Shown here one piece after another: positions 17,251-26,776 of a DNA stretch of 64,000 bases. The notes beneath the pieces are model-generated. The model made no database searches. It was given only the letters and a program-made list of their open reading frames with translations, and was not told the DNA's origin. Source of the DNA: Treponema sp. (lineage in GTDB: Bacteria; Spirochaetota; Spirochaetia; Treponematales; Treponemataceae). The translations under genes and the position numbers were made by a program. The DNA is taken from contig JAGAZB010000005.1 of NCBI GenBank assembly GCA_017940255.1, forward strand, positions 62,001-126,000. The letters are read 5' to 3'. Each line of letters starts with the position of its first letter. Within the stretch, counting starts at the first letter, position 1.

Positions 17251-20160
17251 ATGGAAACACGTAATTCTCTTTTATTGGTAGACACAAATTCCGCTTCAAG
17301 AAAAGAGTTATCTTCGATTATCTTCTCTGATTTTAATGTAGTTATTGCAGATAAATCAGATGATGTTCTCTCACTTTTACAGGATGAATCTAAAAATATT
17401 TCTGTAGCAGCTTTTTCAGTTGATGTTGCAGAACCATTTTTGATTCAAATCAGAAATAATCCTCTATTATCTAAACTTCCAGTTCTCTTAATTTCAGATA
17501 CAGATACAGAATCGGAAGATGAATTAATTTCTAAATACGATATAATTTACTTTTTAAGAAGACCTTTTTCTAGAGTCAGAGTAAAAAATGCCTTAAGAAC
17601 TGCAAAAAAACTTGCTGATGCCAGAAGAATTATTATGGAACTCGAAAGAGATCCTCTTACAGGTCTCCTTACCCGTCAGGCTTTTTTGCGCAAGGCAGAA
17701 ATTGTAAGAAAAGAAAATCCTCAGAAGCCGTATTATGTTATTGCCTGCGATTTTGATAATTTTAAATCATCTAATTCACTTTATGGTGAAGAAAAATGTA
17801 ACGAATTTCTGGCTTTTGTCGGTGAACAGTTAAAGCTCAACCTTCCTGATTCCATTATTGGACGTTTTGGTGGTGATCAGTTTATTTTATTTGCTGAATA
17901 CACCCATGAAATTGACTTAAAAAGACTCAGAAAAATCCGCAGGGCAATTCTTGAAAATGCTCCAATTCCTCATCAGGTTCCAAAAGTTGGAATTTATGCG
18001 CCAATAGATTTTGATCTTCCTCTGTTAATTTGTTGCGACAGGGCATTCCTTTCTATCCGTGGAATTAAGGGCGTTTATAAAAAAGATGTAGCTTTTTATG
18101 AAGAAGCCTTGCAGAAGCAGCTTTTAGATGAACAGCGCATTATTGAAAGTATGGAGCGAGGTTTTGAAGAAGAGCAGTTCCGTATTTTCTATCAGCCAAA
18201 ACATGAAGCGGTAACTGGAAGCATTGCTGGTGCCGAAGCACTTGTGCGCTGGGAGCATCCTGAATACGGTTTCCTTTCTCCTGGACAGTTTATTCCAATT
18301 TTTGAACGAAACGGTTTTATTTCAAAACTTGACCTTTATATCCTTACCCGTGTTTGTATGGATATTAAGCACTGGCAGCAGAACGGACTGCCTGTTGTGC
18401 CGGTTTCTGTAAATATTTCCCGCCGTGATTTTATGGAACCGGGCTATGTTGAGCGCGAAATCCAGATTATTGATAGTTTTAAGATTGATCACTCTCTTCT
18501 TCACATGGAAGTTACCGAATCTCTTTATTCAGATAATACAGAACTGATTATTTCACAGGTTCGTAAATTTCAGGATGCCGGTTTCTTAATTGAAATGGAT
18601 GACTTTGGTGCCGGATACTCTTCTTTGGGTGCTCTTGCAAGCTTCCCGTTAAATGTAATTAAGCTCGATATTAGTTTTGTGCGCAATATAAAAGCCAACG
18701 AAATTGTAATTGAAAACGTAATTAAAATGGCTCACAGAATGGGGCTTTTGACCGTTGCCGAAGGTGCAGAATCTATTGAGCAGTATAAAACATTAAAATC
18801 TCTTGGTTGTGATTTTATACAGGGCTTCTATTTTTCAAAGCCTCTTTCTTCAAAGAATTATGAATCATATCTTAAGAAATCTTCTGTTACCAGAGTTAAT
18901 GAACTTCCTGTAATGCCTTTAAAGGCAGTGAGCGAAATTGATATTTTGAGTGAAAACATGCTTCGTGCAACAACAGAAATTGCCGAAAGCATTCCTGGTG
19001 GATTCTTCTCTTATCATGCAGATGGAAACCTGGAATTAATCTCTTTTAACCGCGAGCTGATGCGCATTTACGGCTGTGAAAGTTCAGAAGAACTTAGAAC
19101 CTTGTGCGGCAATTCTTTTAAGGGGCTTGTTTATGAAGAAGACTTTGAAAGAATTCAGAAATCAATTATAAATCAGATTAATGTCGATAACGACATGGAT
19201 TATGTTGAGTACAGAATTAAAACAAAACAGGGACTTATAAAAAAAGTAAAAGATTTTGGTCGTTTTGTTCATACAGAAAAGTACGGTGATATTTTCTATG
19301 TATTCGTAAATGATTTAACTGAAGATGAGCGAAAGGATAGCGAAATTCTAGATTCCAAAAATGCAAACAAAGCAAAAACCATTTTTATGTACAACATGGT
19401 TCAGGAAATCTTAAAGCCAACTAAGTCTATTATTAGTGGTACAAATGATATTCGCAAAAATCTTGATGATAAAGAACTTGTTTTAAAAAAGCTTGAAGAA
19501 ACTGCTCTACATGAAGAAAATCTGCTTAACTATGTGAATAAGGTTCTGGAATACGCAAAAATAGAACGCGGAGAAATAACTGTTGATGAAATTGCAACAG
19601 ATGTTTCGGATGCAGTACAGCGCACTTATGAACTTATTGGCGATGAAGCAGAAAGAAGAGGAATAAAACTGGAATATTGGATGGATGTAAAAAATCCTTA
19701 TATTTATCAGGATATTTTTCATTCAACAGATGTTGTTACCAACATTTTGTATAATGCCATGAAGTACACTCCAAGAGGCGGAACAATTAAATTTGGACTC
19801 CGTCAGCTGCCGGCAGAAAAACCTGATGAGTGTATTATTCAGTTTGAATGTATAGATAATGGAATTGGTATTTCAAAACAGTTCCTTCCTCGTGTTTTTG
19901 ATGCTTTTGAAAGAGAAGATAACGAGATTAACAGGGCAAATCCTAGTTCTGGACTTGGTTTGAATGTAGCAAAAGTTCTAACAGGTTTGATGGGTGGAAC
20001 AATTGAAATTGAATCAGAAGAAGGAAAAGGAACTTCTGTACGCACAAGTTTCCATCATCGTTATGCAGACAAGTCTGATGTTGTAAAAGCTACACTTCTT
20101 ATAGACAATTTAGACGAAGAAAATCTTTTAGGAATGAACTTAGAAAAACTTAAAAAGTGA
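17251..20160 (+). CDS. Receiver-GGDEF-EAL-PAS-HATPase signalling protein
   Basis: About 969 residues from ATG 17251 (AAGGAAA 7-10 bases upstream; a GTG at 17233 is the alternative). In order: a degenerate receiver domain (about 1-120; RPF for the usual KPF); a GGDEF domain with GGDQF, so diguanylate cyclase activity is doubtful; an EAL domain with its key residues (AEALVRW, VNIS, EVTES, DDFGAGYSS, KLD, QGFYFSKP), so c-di-GMP phosphodiesterase activity is likely; a PAS domain (about 570-680); a HisKA-like helix with Gln at the expected phospho-His position (MVQEILKP); and an HATPase domain with N-box NAMKYT, DNGIGI and GLGL. Kinase-like ATPase after GGDEF-EAL is an unusual order. Cytoplasmic; no membrane helix seen. 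Confidence 0.88.
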   Translation: METRNSLLLVDTNSASRKELSSIIFSDFNVVIADKSDDVLSLLQDESKNISVAAFSVDVAEPFLIQIRNNPLLSKLPVLLISDTDTESEDELISKYDIIYFLRRPFSRVRVKNALRTAKKLADARRIIMELERDPLTGLLTRQAFLRKAEIVRKENPQKPYYVIACDFDNFKSSNSLYGEEKCNEFLAFVGEQLKLNLPDSIIGRFGGDQFILFAEYTHEIDLKRLRKIRRAILENAPIPHQVPKVGIYAPIDFDLPLLICCDRAFLSIRGIKGVYKKDVAFYEEALQKQLLDEQRIIESMERGFEEEQFRIFYQPKHEAVTGSIAGAEALVRWEHPEYGFLSPGQFIPIFERNGFISKLDLYILTRVCMDIKHWQQNGLPVVPVSVNISRRDFMEPGYVEREIQIIDSFKIDHSLLHMEVTESLYSDNTELIISQVRKFQDAGFLIEMDDFGAGYSSLGALASFPLNVIKLDISFVRNIKANEIVIENVIKMAHRMGLLTVAEGAESIEQYKTLKSLGCDFIQGFYFSKPLSSKNYESYLKKSSVTRVNELPVMPLKAVSEIDILSENMLRATTEIAESIPGGFFSYHADGNLELISFNRELMRIYGCESSEELRTLCGNSFKGLVYEEDFERIQKSIINQINVDNDMDYVEYRIKTKQGLIKKVKDFGRFVHTEKYGDIFYVFVNDLTEDERKDSEILDSKNANKAKTIFMYNMVQEILKPTKSIISGTNDIRKNLDDKELVLKKLEETALHEENLLNYVNKVLEYAKIERGEITVDEIATDVSDAVQRTYELIGDEAERRGIKLEYWMDVKNPYIYQDIFHSTDVVTNILYNAMKYTPRGGTIKFGLRQLPAEKPDECIIQFECIDNGIGISKQFLPRVFDAFEREDNEINRANPSSGLGLNVAKVLTGLMGGTIEIESEEGKGTSVRTSFHHRYADKSDVVKATLLIDNLDEENLLGMNLEKLKK

Positions 20161-20289
20161 TTTATTAACGTGATAAAAGAACGTTTATTAAAAAACGCTA
20201 TTTAAAAACGCTAGTAAAAAACGTAGAAATTACGTGAAAACTGTGTCTTATTCTCCTTATAAGTGTTATAAATACAGAAGGAGAAAAAA

Positions 20290-23163
20290 ATGCTAAAATT
20301 TAAAAAGATATCTTTCATTCTTCTTGTGGCTCTGCTTGCCGCAGGAAATCTTTCGGCAGCTTCTAAAAAGAAGGCTGCTCCTCTTGATTTAGGATACATA
20401 TCCGGAAAACGCACAGAAAGTAAGCTTTCAGTTAATCCAGCTATAAAGTCTGGCACGCTGAAAAACGGTATGGAGTACTTTGTTCAGCAGAATTCTGAAC
20501 CAAAGAACCGTATTATGCTGCGCCTTGTTGTAAAGGCCGGTTCCTGCATGGAAGAAGATGACCAGCAGGGCGTTGCTCACCTTGTAGAGCACATGGCTTT
20601 TAACGGAACTGAACACTTTAAGAAAAATGAAATTATCAATTTCATGGAATCTGTGGGAATGAAGTTTGGGGCCGATTTGAACGCCTATACTTCCTTCGAA
20701 CAGACCGTTTACATGCTCGAAATCCCTGCTGATGACAAAGCCGTTCTGGAAAAAGCAATGCTTATTCTGCATGATTGGGCTTGCGCGGTTTCTTTTGAGC
20801 AGGAAGAGTTAGATAAGGAACGCGGCGTTGTAAAAGAAGAATGGCGCTTGAGTCAGGGTGCTAATCAGCGTATTAACGAAAAGATTTTTGATGTTGAACT
20901 GCACGGTTCCCGCTACCAAGTGCGCATGCCAATTGGTAAAATGGACGTTATAGACAATGTAAGCCGCCAGAGGGTAGTGGACTTTTACGAAAAATGGTAC
21001 CGTCCTGAACTTATGGCTGTTGCTGTAGTTGGTGATTTACCCGCTTCCGAACTTGAAGCTGCCGTAAAAAAAGTGATGGGCACAGTTCCGTCTTCAGAAG
21101 AAAAAACAAGCCGTCCTTCTTACGAAGTTCCTTTTACAGAAGAAAAGACCCTTATCCCTGTAAAAGATTCTGAATGGAAATACACAATTCTTCAGGTAGA
21201 AAGCCGACTTAAGAATTTCGGCCCTGTAGTAACAAAAGAGCAGATGTATGAAAATCTTAATCTTGATTTTATTGCAGGAATTATTAATCAGAGATTCAGT
21301 GAGCTTTCAAAGCAGACCGAAACTCCTTATATTGCTGCCCAGGTTGGTTCAAGTGCACTCACAAATAATTTTGCAAAGCTCTTTATTGCAATTAATCCAA
21401 AAGAGGGTAAAGAAACTGCTTCTTTTGAAGCTGCCCTGCAGGAAATTAACCGTTTTCTTGTACATGGTCCTACAGATGCAGAAATTGAACGCTTTAAAAA
21501 ATCTTATGTAGCCAGCATTGAACAGTATAGAACCAGCATTCCAAAAATAGATTCTTATTCTTATATAGATTCTATCGTAGGCTATTCACTTACCGGGGAA
21601 ATTCCTTCTGCTCCTGCAGATTATTGCGATACAATGCTTAATCTTATAGACATGGTTAATGCCGAAGATATTTCTCTTATTGCAAAAAATTGTTTTGGAC
21701 ACATGGGTGAATTCCTCCTTTCTGTTTCTCATACAGATGTAAAAATGCCTTCTGAAAAAGAACTGATGGCTTTGTGGACAAATGCCGCAGCTTCTGAAGT
21801 TGAAGCTTACCAGGAAGCAGAACTTCCGGAACTGATTATGGAACGTCCTGCTGCTACTGCAAAGGTTGTGTCTAAAAAGAAGCTTAAGAATTTTGCTGCA
21901 ACAGAATACGTTCTGGATAACGGAGCCAGCCTTATCTTTAAGAAAACTGATTTTGAGAAAGACACAATTCGCATGAGCGTTTTAAGTAAAGGTGGTTTTC
22001 CTTTAGTTGCAGATGAAGATATTCCTTCTGCTGCTATTTGTGATAATTACGTCTGGTTCTCTGGCTTGAATGGTTATTCGGTTTCTCAGGTACAGAAGAT
22101 TCTCTCTGATAAAGTATTTAATGCAAACTGGGGAATGACCCGCTGGGGCGAATACTTTAATGGAAGTGGAAATAACAATGATTTTGAAATTGCCCTGCAG
22201 ATTCTTTATCAGTTCTTTGTAAATCCTCAGTTTACAGATGAAGGCTGGAATTACCTTTACCAGAATCTTGAAGTTCAGGCCAGAAATTTTGGTGCTTCTG
22301 TTAGTGATATAATTAATATTCAGGCAAAGAATTTCTTCTATGATAATAAACCTTATTACATCCTCTTTGATAAAGAATTTGTTTCTAAACTGAACCAGAA
22401 AAAAGCCGAAGAAATTTTCCGCCAGCGTTTCAGCAATATTGCAGACTTCAAGTTTGTTTTTGTAGGTGATTTTAATGAAAAGAAACTTCTTGAACTCTGC
22501 CGTGCCTACATTGGTTCAATTCCAGGTGATAAGGACAAAATCGAAGAGTGTAAGTTTGTTTATTATTCACTCCCAGAAGGTGCAGAAACTCAGTCTGTAA
22601 AGAAAGGAAGTGAACCACAGGCTTATGTTCAGATGATGTTCCGCGGAAACCTTCCTGCTCCGGCAGATGTAAATGAAAGCTTTGTTGATAATCAGCTTAT
22701 AAATCAGCTTTCTTCCCTTATGGATACCCGCCTGCGCGAAGTGCTTCGCGAAGATGCAGGCGGAACCTATGGCGTTAGCGTTGCTGCTTCAATAGACGGT
22801 TATCCGGAACGTCAGTACACCGTGTCTATTGAATTTGGCTGCGCCCCAGACCGCGTTATTGAAATGAAAGACAAGGTGATTGAAACTGTAGCCCAGCTTC
22901 AAAAGGCACCTGTAGAAAAATCATATACAGACAGTATTGCAGAAATCTACCGCCGAAATCTTGAAACAAATCAGCGCGATAACGGCTGGTGGATGGGGCG
23001 TCTTGAAGGTGTTTATTGTGACACTACCGAACCTGAATCTGTGATTAATGATATGCAGAAAAAGATTCCAGAAATGATTACCCCGGAAAAAATGCAGGAG
23101 CTTGCTGTCCGCTATCTGGATACAGAAAATTACTTTTTTGCATATCTTGTTCCAGAAAAATAA
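20290..23163 (+). CDS. Secreted M16-family zinc metallopeptidase
   Basis: 957 residues with a signal peptide (MLKFKKISFILLVALLAAG). The N-terminal M16 domain carries the inverted zinc motif HxxEH (HLVEH) and the downstream Glu in GVVKEEWR; a second pair of M16-like domains without a zinc motif follows, as in pitrilysin/PqqL-type enzymes (about 900-960 residues). Probably degrades peptides in the periplasm or at the surface. SD AAGGAG precedes the ATG. Flanked by intergenic regions, so probably transcribed alone. Confidence 0.92.
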   Translation: MLKFKKISFILLVALLAAGNLSAASKKKAAPLDLGYISGKRTESKLSVNPAIKSGTLKNGMEYFVQQNSEPKNRIMLRLVVKAGSCMEEDDQQGVAHLVEHMAFNGTEHFKKNEIINFMESVGMKFGADLNAYTSFEQTVYMLEIPADDKAVLEKAMLILHDWACAVSFEQEELDKERGVVKEEWRLSQGANQRINEKIFDVELHGSRYQVRMPIGKMDVIDNVSRQRVVDFYEKWYRPELMAVAVVGDLPASELEAAVKKVMGTVPSSEEKTSRPSYEVPFTEEKTLIPVKDSEWKYTILQVESRLKNFGPVVTKEQMYENLNLDFIAGIINQRFSELSKQTETPYIAAQVGSSALTNNFAKLFIAINPKEGKETASFEAALQEINRFLVHGPTDAEIERFKKSYVASIEQYRTSIPKIDSYSYIDSIVGYSLTGEIPSAPADYCDTMLNLIDMVNAEDISLIAKNCFGHMGEFLLSVSHTDVKMPSEKELMALWTNAAASEVEAYQEAELPELIMERPAATAKVVSKKKLKNFAATEYVLDNGASLIFKKTDFEKDTIRMSVLSKGGFPLVADEDIPSAAICDNYVWFSGLNGYSVSQVQKILSDKVFNANWGMTRWGEYFNGSGNNNDFEIALQILYQFFVNPQFTDEGWNYLYQNLEVQARNFGASVSDIINIQAKNFFYDNKPYYILFDKEFVSKLNQKKAEEIFRQRFSNIADFKFVFVGDFNEKKLLELCRAYIGSIPGDKDKIEECKFVYYSLPEGAETQSVKKGSEPQAYVQMMFRGNLPAPADVNESFVDNQLINQLSSLMDTRLREVLREDAGGTYGVSVAASIDGYPERQYTVSIEFGCAPDRVIEMKDKVIETVAQLQKAPVEKSYTDSIAEIYRRNLETNQRDNGWWMGRLEGVYCDTTEPESVINDMQKKIPEMITPEKMQELAVRYLDTENYFFAYLVPEK

Positions 23164-23179
23164 GAATAATTAAAATAGT

Positions 23180-23208
23180 TTGCGGAATTTCATATATCCC
23201 TTTATAAT
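23180..23208 (+). promoter_or_regulatory. Sigma-70 promoter of the chemoreceptor gene
   Basis: TTGCGG (23180-23185), 17-base spacer, TATAAT (23203-23208). It starts about 40 bases before the ATG, with SD GGAAGGGA in between. Confidence 0.7.
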
Positions 23209-23248
23209 TACTATTTAGTAGTGAATATTTATTTGTTGGAAGGGATAT

Positions 23249-25342
23249 ATGACTGAAAAGAAACAAAAAAAACTAGCAACTTTGATTATTTTAATCGTCG
23301 CTCTGACAATTATTGGTCTTAATGTAATTCAGATTACTTTTATTGCAGAGACTACTAGTGCCAGAACTTCTGCAAGCTATGAAGAAGAATGTCAGGAACT
23401 TGCCCGTGCCTATACATCACGGATTGCCGGCAAACTTGAAGAGTATTATGGACTTTTGAATGCCTATACAGCTGCGGATGTAGTTCAGACAGGCGACCCG
23501 GCTCAGATTGTAGAATGGCTCGTGGCTCATTCAAACATTCGCGCAAAGGACTTTAATTATGTCGCTTATGTTGATGCAGACGGAAATTTTGACAGCGATA
23601 TTGGAAGCCATACGACAATTAAAGACCGAGGCTATTTTAAAGAAATAATGCTTCAGGGCAAGGAATTTACAGTTGATGAGCCTGTTACTTCTAAAACAAC
23701 AGGAAAAACTGTAATTCACGTATGTAGGGCTGCAAAAAAAGACGGAAAGACAATCGGATTTTTCTGTGCCGTTATGGAAATGGAATCCTTTACTAGGCTT
23801 GTAAACGGAATTAAGCTGGGCGAAACTGGAGTTGGTGCTCTTGTTACTCAGTCTGGTGAAGTTATTGCAACTTCTGGAGACCATGATACTGTTTCTGCAG
23901 ACTTAAATGTTATGAATGCAAATCCAGAGGTCGTAGAAAAGATAAAAGCCAATATTGGAAAAAGTGATGTATTTGCTACCTGGGCAGACAATTCCCGCGG
24001 CAGCAAGTCATATATCTGTATGACTCAGGTTCCTGGAACTCCATGGGGCTTTAATTTTGTTATTGACCGTAATCAGGTTACTGCAACTGCAAATGCCCTG
24101 CGAATTATAATGATTATTGCAGGATGTATTGTTGGTACAATCTTGTCTGCAATAGTTGGTACAATTGTATTCCTTTCTCTTAAGCCTCTTGTTATTGTTG
24201 AAGGTGCTATTAAAGAAATTGCTACAGGTAATGCAGATTTAACAAAACGTATTACTCTTAATACAAAGTCTAATAATGAAATTACAGCTGTTGTTGATGG
24301 CTTTAATCAGTTTACAGAAAAGCTTCAGGAAATTATGTCTGAGCTCAAAACTACAAAAGATGAGCTTGTAAGATCCGGAAATGCTATGGAGTCTGCAACT
24401 CAGGATACAACCGCTTCTATTACTCAGATTATTGCAAATATTCAGAGTATGGGTGGCAACATTGAGGCTCAGACAGGTAGTGTTAGTCAGACTGCAGGAG
24501 CTGTAAATGAAATTGCTTCAAATATTGAATCTCTTAATCACATGATTTCTTCTCAGGCTGCGAGTGTTACTCAGGCCGCAAGTGCTGTAGAAGAGATGAT
24601 TGGAAATATTACGGCTGTTAGTTCTTCTGTAGAAAAAATGGCTAATTCTTTCCAGCACCTTGAAGAAAATGCAGAGAACGGTGTAAAGAAGCAGGAAGAT
24701 GTAAATCTTCGCTTAAAGGAAATTCAGGAAGAATCAAAGACATTGCAGGAAGCAAATACTGTTATTACTGGAATTGCCAGTCAGACAAACCTTCTTGCCA
24801 TGAATGCTGCAATTGAAGCGGCTCACGCTGGTGAGGCAGGAAAGGGCTTTGCGGTTGTTGCAGACGAAATCAGAAAGCTTTCAGAAAACTCTTCTACTCA
24901 GTCTAAGAGAATTGGTGAACAGCTCAAAAAAATTGCTCAGACAATTACCGGTGTTGTTCAGGCTTCTGAACTTGCTGGAAAAGCCTTCCTTGCAATTTCT
25001 ACTGATGTTGAAGATACAGATGTTTTGGTTCGCCAGATTAAGTCCGCAATGGATGAGCAGACTGCCGGTTCAAAACAGATTACAGAAGCACTTGCCAGCA
25101 TGAACGATAGTACAAGTGAAGTAAAGACTGCTTCTTATGAAATGTCTGAAGGAAACAAGGCCATCCTTACGGAAATTAAAAACCTTCAGGATGCAACACT
25201 CAGCATGAAGCAGGGTATGGATGAAATTAGTATTGGTGCAAAACGCATTAATGAAACTGGTTCAACTCTTGGTTCAATTGCTCTGGAAGTAAATGCTTCT
25301 ATCGATAAGATTGGAGATCAGGTAGATCTCTTTAAGGTATAA
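23249..25342 (+). CDS. Methyl-accepting chemotaxis protein with Cache sensor
   Basis: 697 residues: membrane helix 1 (about 10-32), a periplasmic double-Cache-type sensor (about 35-275; [13 protein letters not shown] and GWGF-like segments), membrane helix 2 (about 283-310), HAMP, then a methyl-accepting signalling domain with the conserved hairpin tip ([20 protein letters not shown] and [14 protein letters not shown]). No CheR-binding pentapeptide at the C-terminus. Senses a small extracellular ligand, probably an amino or organic acid, and signals to CheA/CheW. Confidence 0.94.
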   Translation: MTEKKQKKLATLIILIVALTIIGLNVIQITFIAETTSARTSASYEEECQELARAYTSRIAGKLEEYYGLLNAYTAADVVQTGDPAQIVEWLVAHSNIRAKDFNYVAYVDADGNFDSDIGSHTTIKDRGYFKEIMLQGKEFTVDEPVTSKTTGKTVIHVCRAAKKDGKTIGFFCAVMEMESFTRLVNGIKLGETGVGALVTQSGEVIATSGDHDTVSADLNVMNANPEVVEKIKANIGKSDVFATWADNSRGSKSYICMTQVPGTPWGFNFVIDRNQVTATANALRIIMIIAGCIVGTILSAIVGTIVFLSLKPLVIVEGAIKEIATGNADLTKRITLNTKSNNEITAVVDGFNQFTEKLQEIMSELKTTKDELVRSGNAMESATQDTTASITQIIANIQSMGGNIEAQTGSVSQTAGAVNEIASNIESLNHMISSQAASVTQAASAVEEMIGNITAVSSSVEKMANSFQHLEENAENGVKKQEDVNLRLKEIQEESKTLQEANTVITGIASQTNLLAMNAAIEAAHAGEAGKGFAVVADEIRKLSENSSTQSKRIGEQLKKIAQTITGVVQASELAGKAFLAISTDVEDTDVLVRQIKSAMDEQTAGSKQITEALASMNDSTSEVKTASYEMSEGNKAILTEIKNLQDATLSMKQGMDEISIGAKRINETGSTLGSIALEVNASIDKIGDQVDLFKV

Positions 25343-25349
25343 AAAAAAT

Positions 25350-25441
25350 GCCTGCATTTTAGCTTTCTAGAGGTTGTCATTGTAGAAGGCTGGAATGCAG
25401 GCGGAAGGAGAGTTGTTTTATTACAGTCCGCTTTGGACTGT
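25350..25441. repeat. Two hairpins after the chemoreceptor gene
   Basis: An imperfect stem GCCTGCATT (25350-25358) with AATGCAGGC (25394-25402), helped by AGC/GCT and TCTA/TAGA pairs inside, and a perfect ACAGTCC/GGACTGT hairpin with a five-base GCTTT loop (25423-25441). Neither is followed by a clear T-run, although A-runs precede the first. They may end the chemoreceptor transcript. Confidence 0.55.
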
Positions 25442-25563
25442 CTATAATATAATGCATAGTTCTTTTTGAATCATTAAATGCTTTTAAGAGTAAAATGAGA
25501 GAAGTCTTATCATAACTATTAGAAAATTCATTTATTTTTTTTGTTTTCACTTATAATTTGCTT

Positions 25564-26076
25564 ATGAGTTTTTGTAGAATCGGTCGTAGAGTGTACGTGC
25601 TTATTCTTTTTATTTTTTTATTTTCTTCTCTGTATGCGGCAGGTCCCGGTGCTATGCCTGGCAATCCGGGGACTCCTCCGCCAGGAGGTTATCAGAATCC
25701 GCCAGAGCCTCGCGAACCTCGTCCTGTTCGCCCGGGAAACCATAATGATATGATTTATTTCAGGGGCGCCCGCATGTATTATGATTCGGATTATTTTAAA
25801 GTGCAGGATATAAAATACGAAAGAACAGATTCTGAAACTGTTACTTTACAGGTTACTTTTTCGCAGATAATCAATCCTCGTTCTGTAAAAGCTTCCTCTG
25901 TAATTATAAACGGTAAACCTGTTCAAGATGACTTAAAGTTTTCATTTAATAAAAAAGGTGATGTAATAAAGATATATTTGCCGGCTAGTGAAGAATTATT
26001 GCATGTAACTATTCGGGATGTTCTGTCGTTTGATGGACATAGAATGGAAACTATGAATTTTGTAATAAACGAGTAG
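25564..26076 (+). CDS. Secreted Pro-rich protein of unknown function, upstream of a two-component system
   Basis: 170 residues from ATG 25564. Signal peptide (hydrophobic core VLILFIFLFSSLYA), then a Pro/Gly-rich segment (about 25-65: PGNPGTPPPGGYQNPPEP), then a compact C-terminal domain of about 105 residues rich in beta strands (YERTDSETVTLQVTFSQ, SVIINGKPV) that resembles a small Ig-like fold. No family is recognised. TATAAT at 25552-25557 ends six bases before the ATG and no Shine-Dalgarno is present, suggesting a leaderless mRNA. The response regulator starts 24 bp after the stop, so the protein probably shares an operon with the two-component system and may be linked to its signal. Confidence 0.7.
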   Translation: MSFCRIGRRVYVLILFIFLFSSLYAAGPGAMPGNPGTPPPGGYQNPPEPREPRPVRPGNHNDMIYFRGARMYYDSDYFKVQDIKYERTDSETVTLQVTFSQIINPRSVKASSVIINGKPVQDDLKFSFNKKGDVIKIYLPASEELLHVTIRDVLSFDGHRMETMNFVINE

Positions 26077-26100
26077 TTTTCAAAAATCATGAGGTTTTAA

Positions 26101-26769
26101 ATGAAAATACTTATTGTTGAAGATGATGCTGGAATTTCAGATTTTGTTGTACCTGAACTTGAACACGAAGGTTTTACTACAGTTTTGGCTGTTACAGGCC
26201 GTGAAGCCCTGGAAAAGTTTGAATCAGAGAAGCCTGATTTAATTCTGCTTGATATTATGCTTCCTGAATTAAACGGTCTTGAAGTTTTAAGAAGAATTCG
26301 TGCTGTTTCTACTGTGCCTGTAATTCTTGAAACTGCCCGTGGCGAAACAATCGATAAGATTAACGGACTGAATCTTGGTGCAGACGACTATATTCCAAAG
26401 CCTTTCGAAATTGAAGAGCTGCTGGCCCGAATAAATGCCCTTTTCCGCAGAATTAATTATATTAATCCAAAGAAAAATGACCTTGCACAGCGTGATTTAA
26501 AACTGAATATTGAGCGCATGAGCTGCAGTATTGGTGAAAAAGAGATTCTTCTTTCTAAAACAGAGTTTCTTTTGCTCAAATTCCTGCTCGAAAATCAGGG
26601 AAAGGTGCTTACACGCTCGCAGATTATCGATGAAATTTGGGGAAAGGGACATTACATTGACGAAAATACTGTTGATGTTTATGTTGGTTATCTTCGCACT
26701 AAATTTTCTGACTCTACAAAGGATGAATACATTAAAACAGTTCGTGGTGCCGGCTATATGATGATTTAG
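26101..26769 (+). CDS. OmpR/PhoB-family response regulator
   Basis: 222 residues: receiver domain with acidic pair EDD, phosphoacceptor Asp in LLDIMLPE and Lys in KPF, then a winged-helix DNA-binding domain (LSKTEFLLLKFLLENQGKVLTR... VYVGYLRTKF ... IKTVRGAGYMM). SD GAGG precedes the ATG. The histidine kinase gene follows after seven bases; together they form a two-component system whose targets may include the secreted Pro-rich gene. Confidence 0.95.
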   Translation: MKILIVEDDAGISDFVVPELEHEGFTTVLAVTGREALEKFESEKPDLILLDIMLPELNGLEVLRRIRAVSTVPVILETARGETIDKINGLNLGADDYIPKPFEIEELLARINALFRRINYINPKKNDLAQRDLKLNIERMSCSIGEKEILLSKTEFLLLKFLLENQGKVLTRSQIIDEIWGKGHYIDENTVDVYVGYLRTKFSDSTKDEYIKTVRGAGYMMI

Positions 26770-26776
26770 GAGAGAT

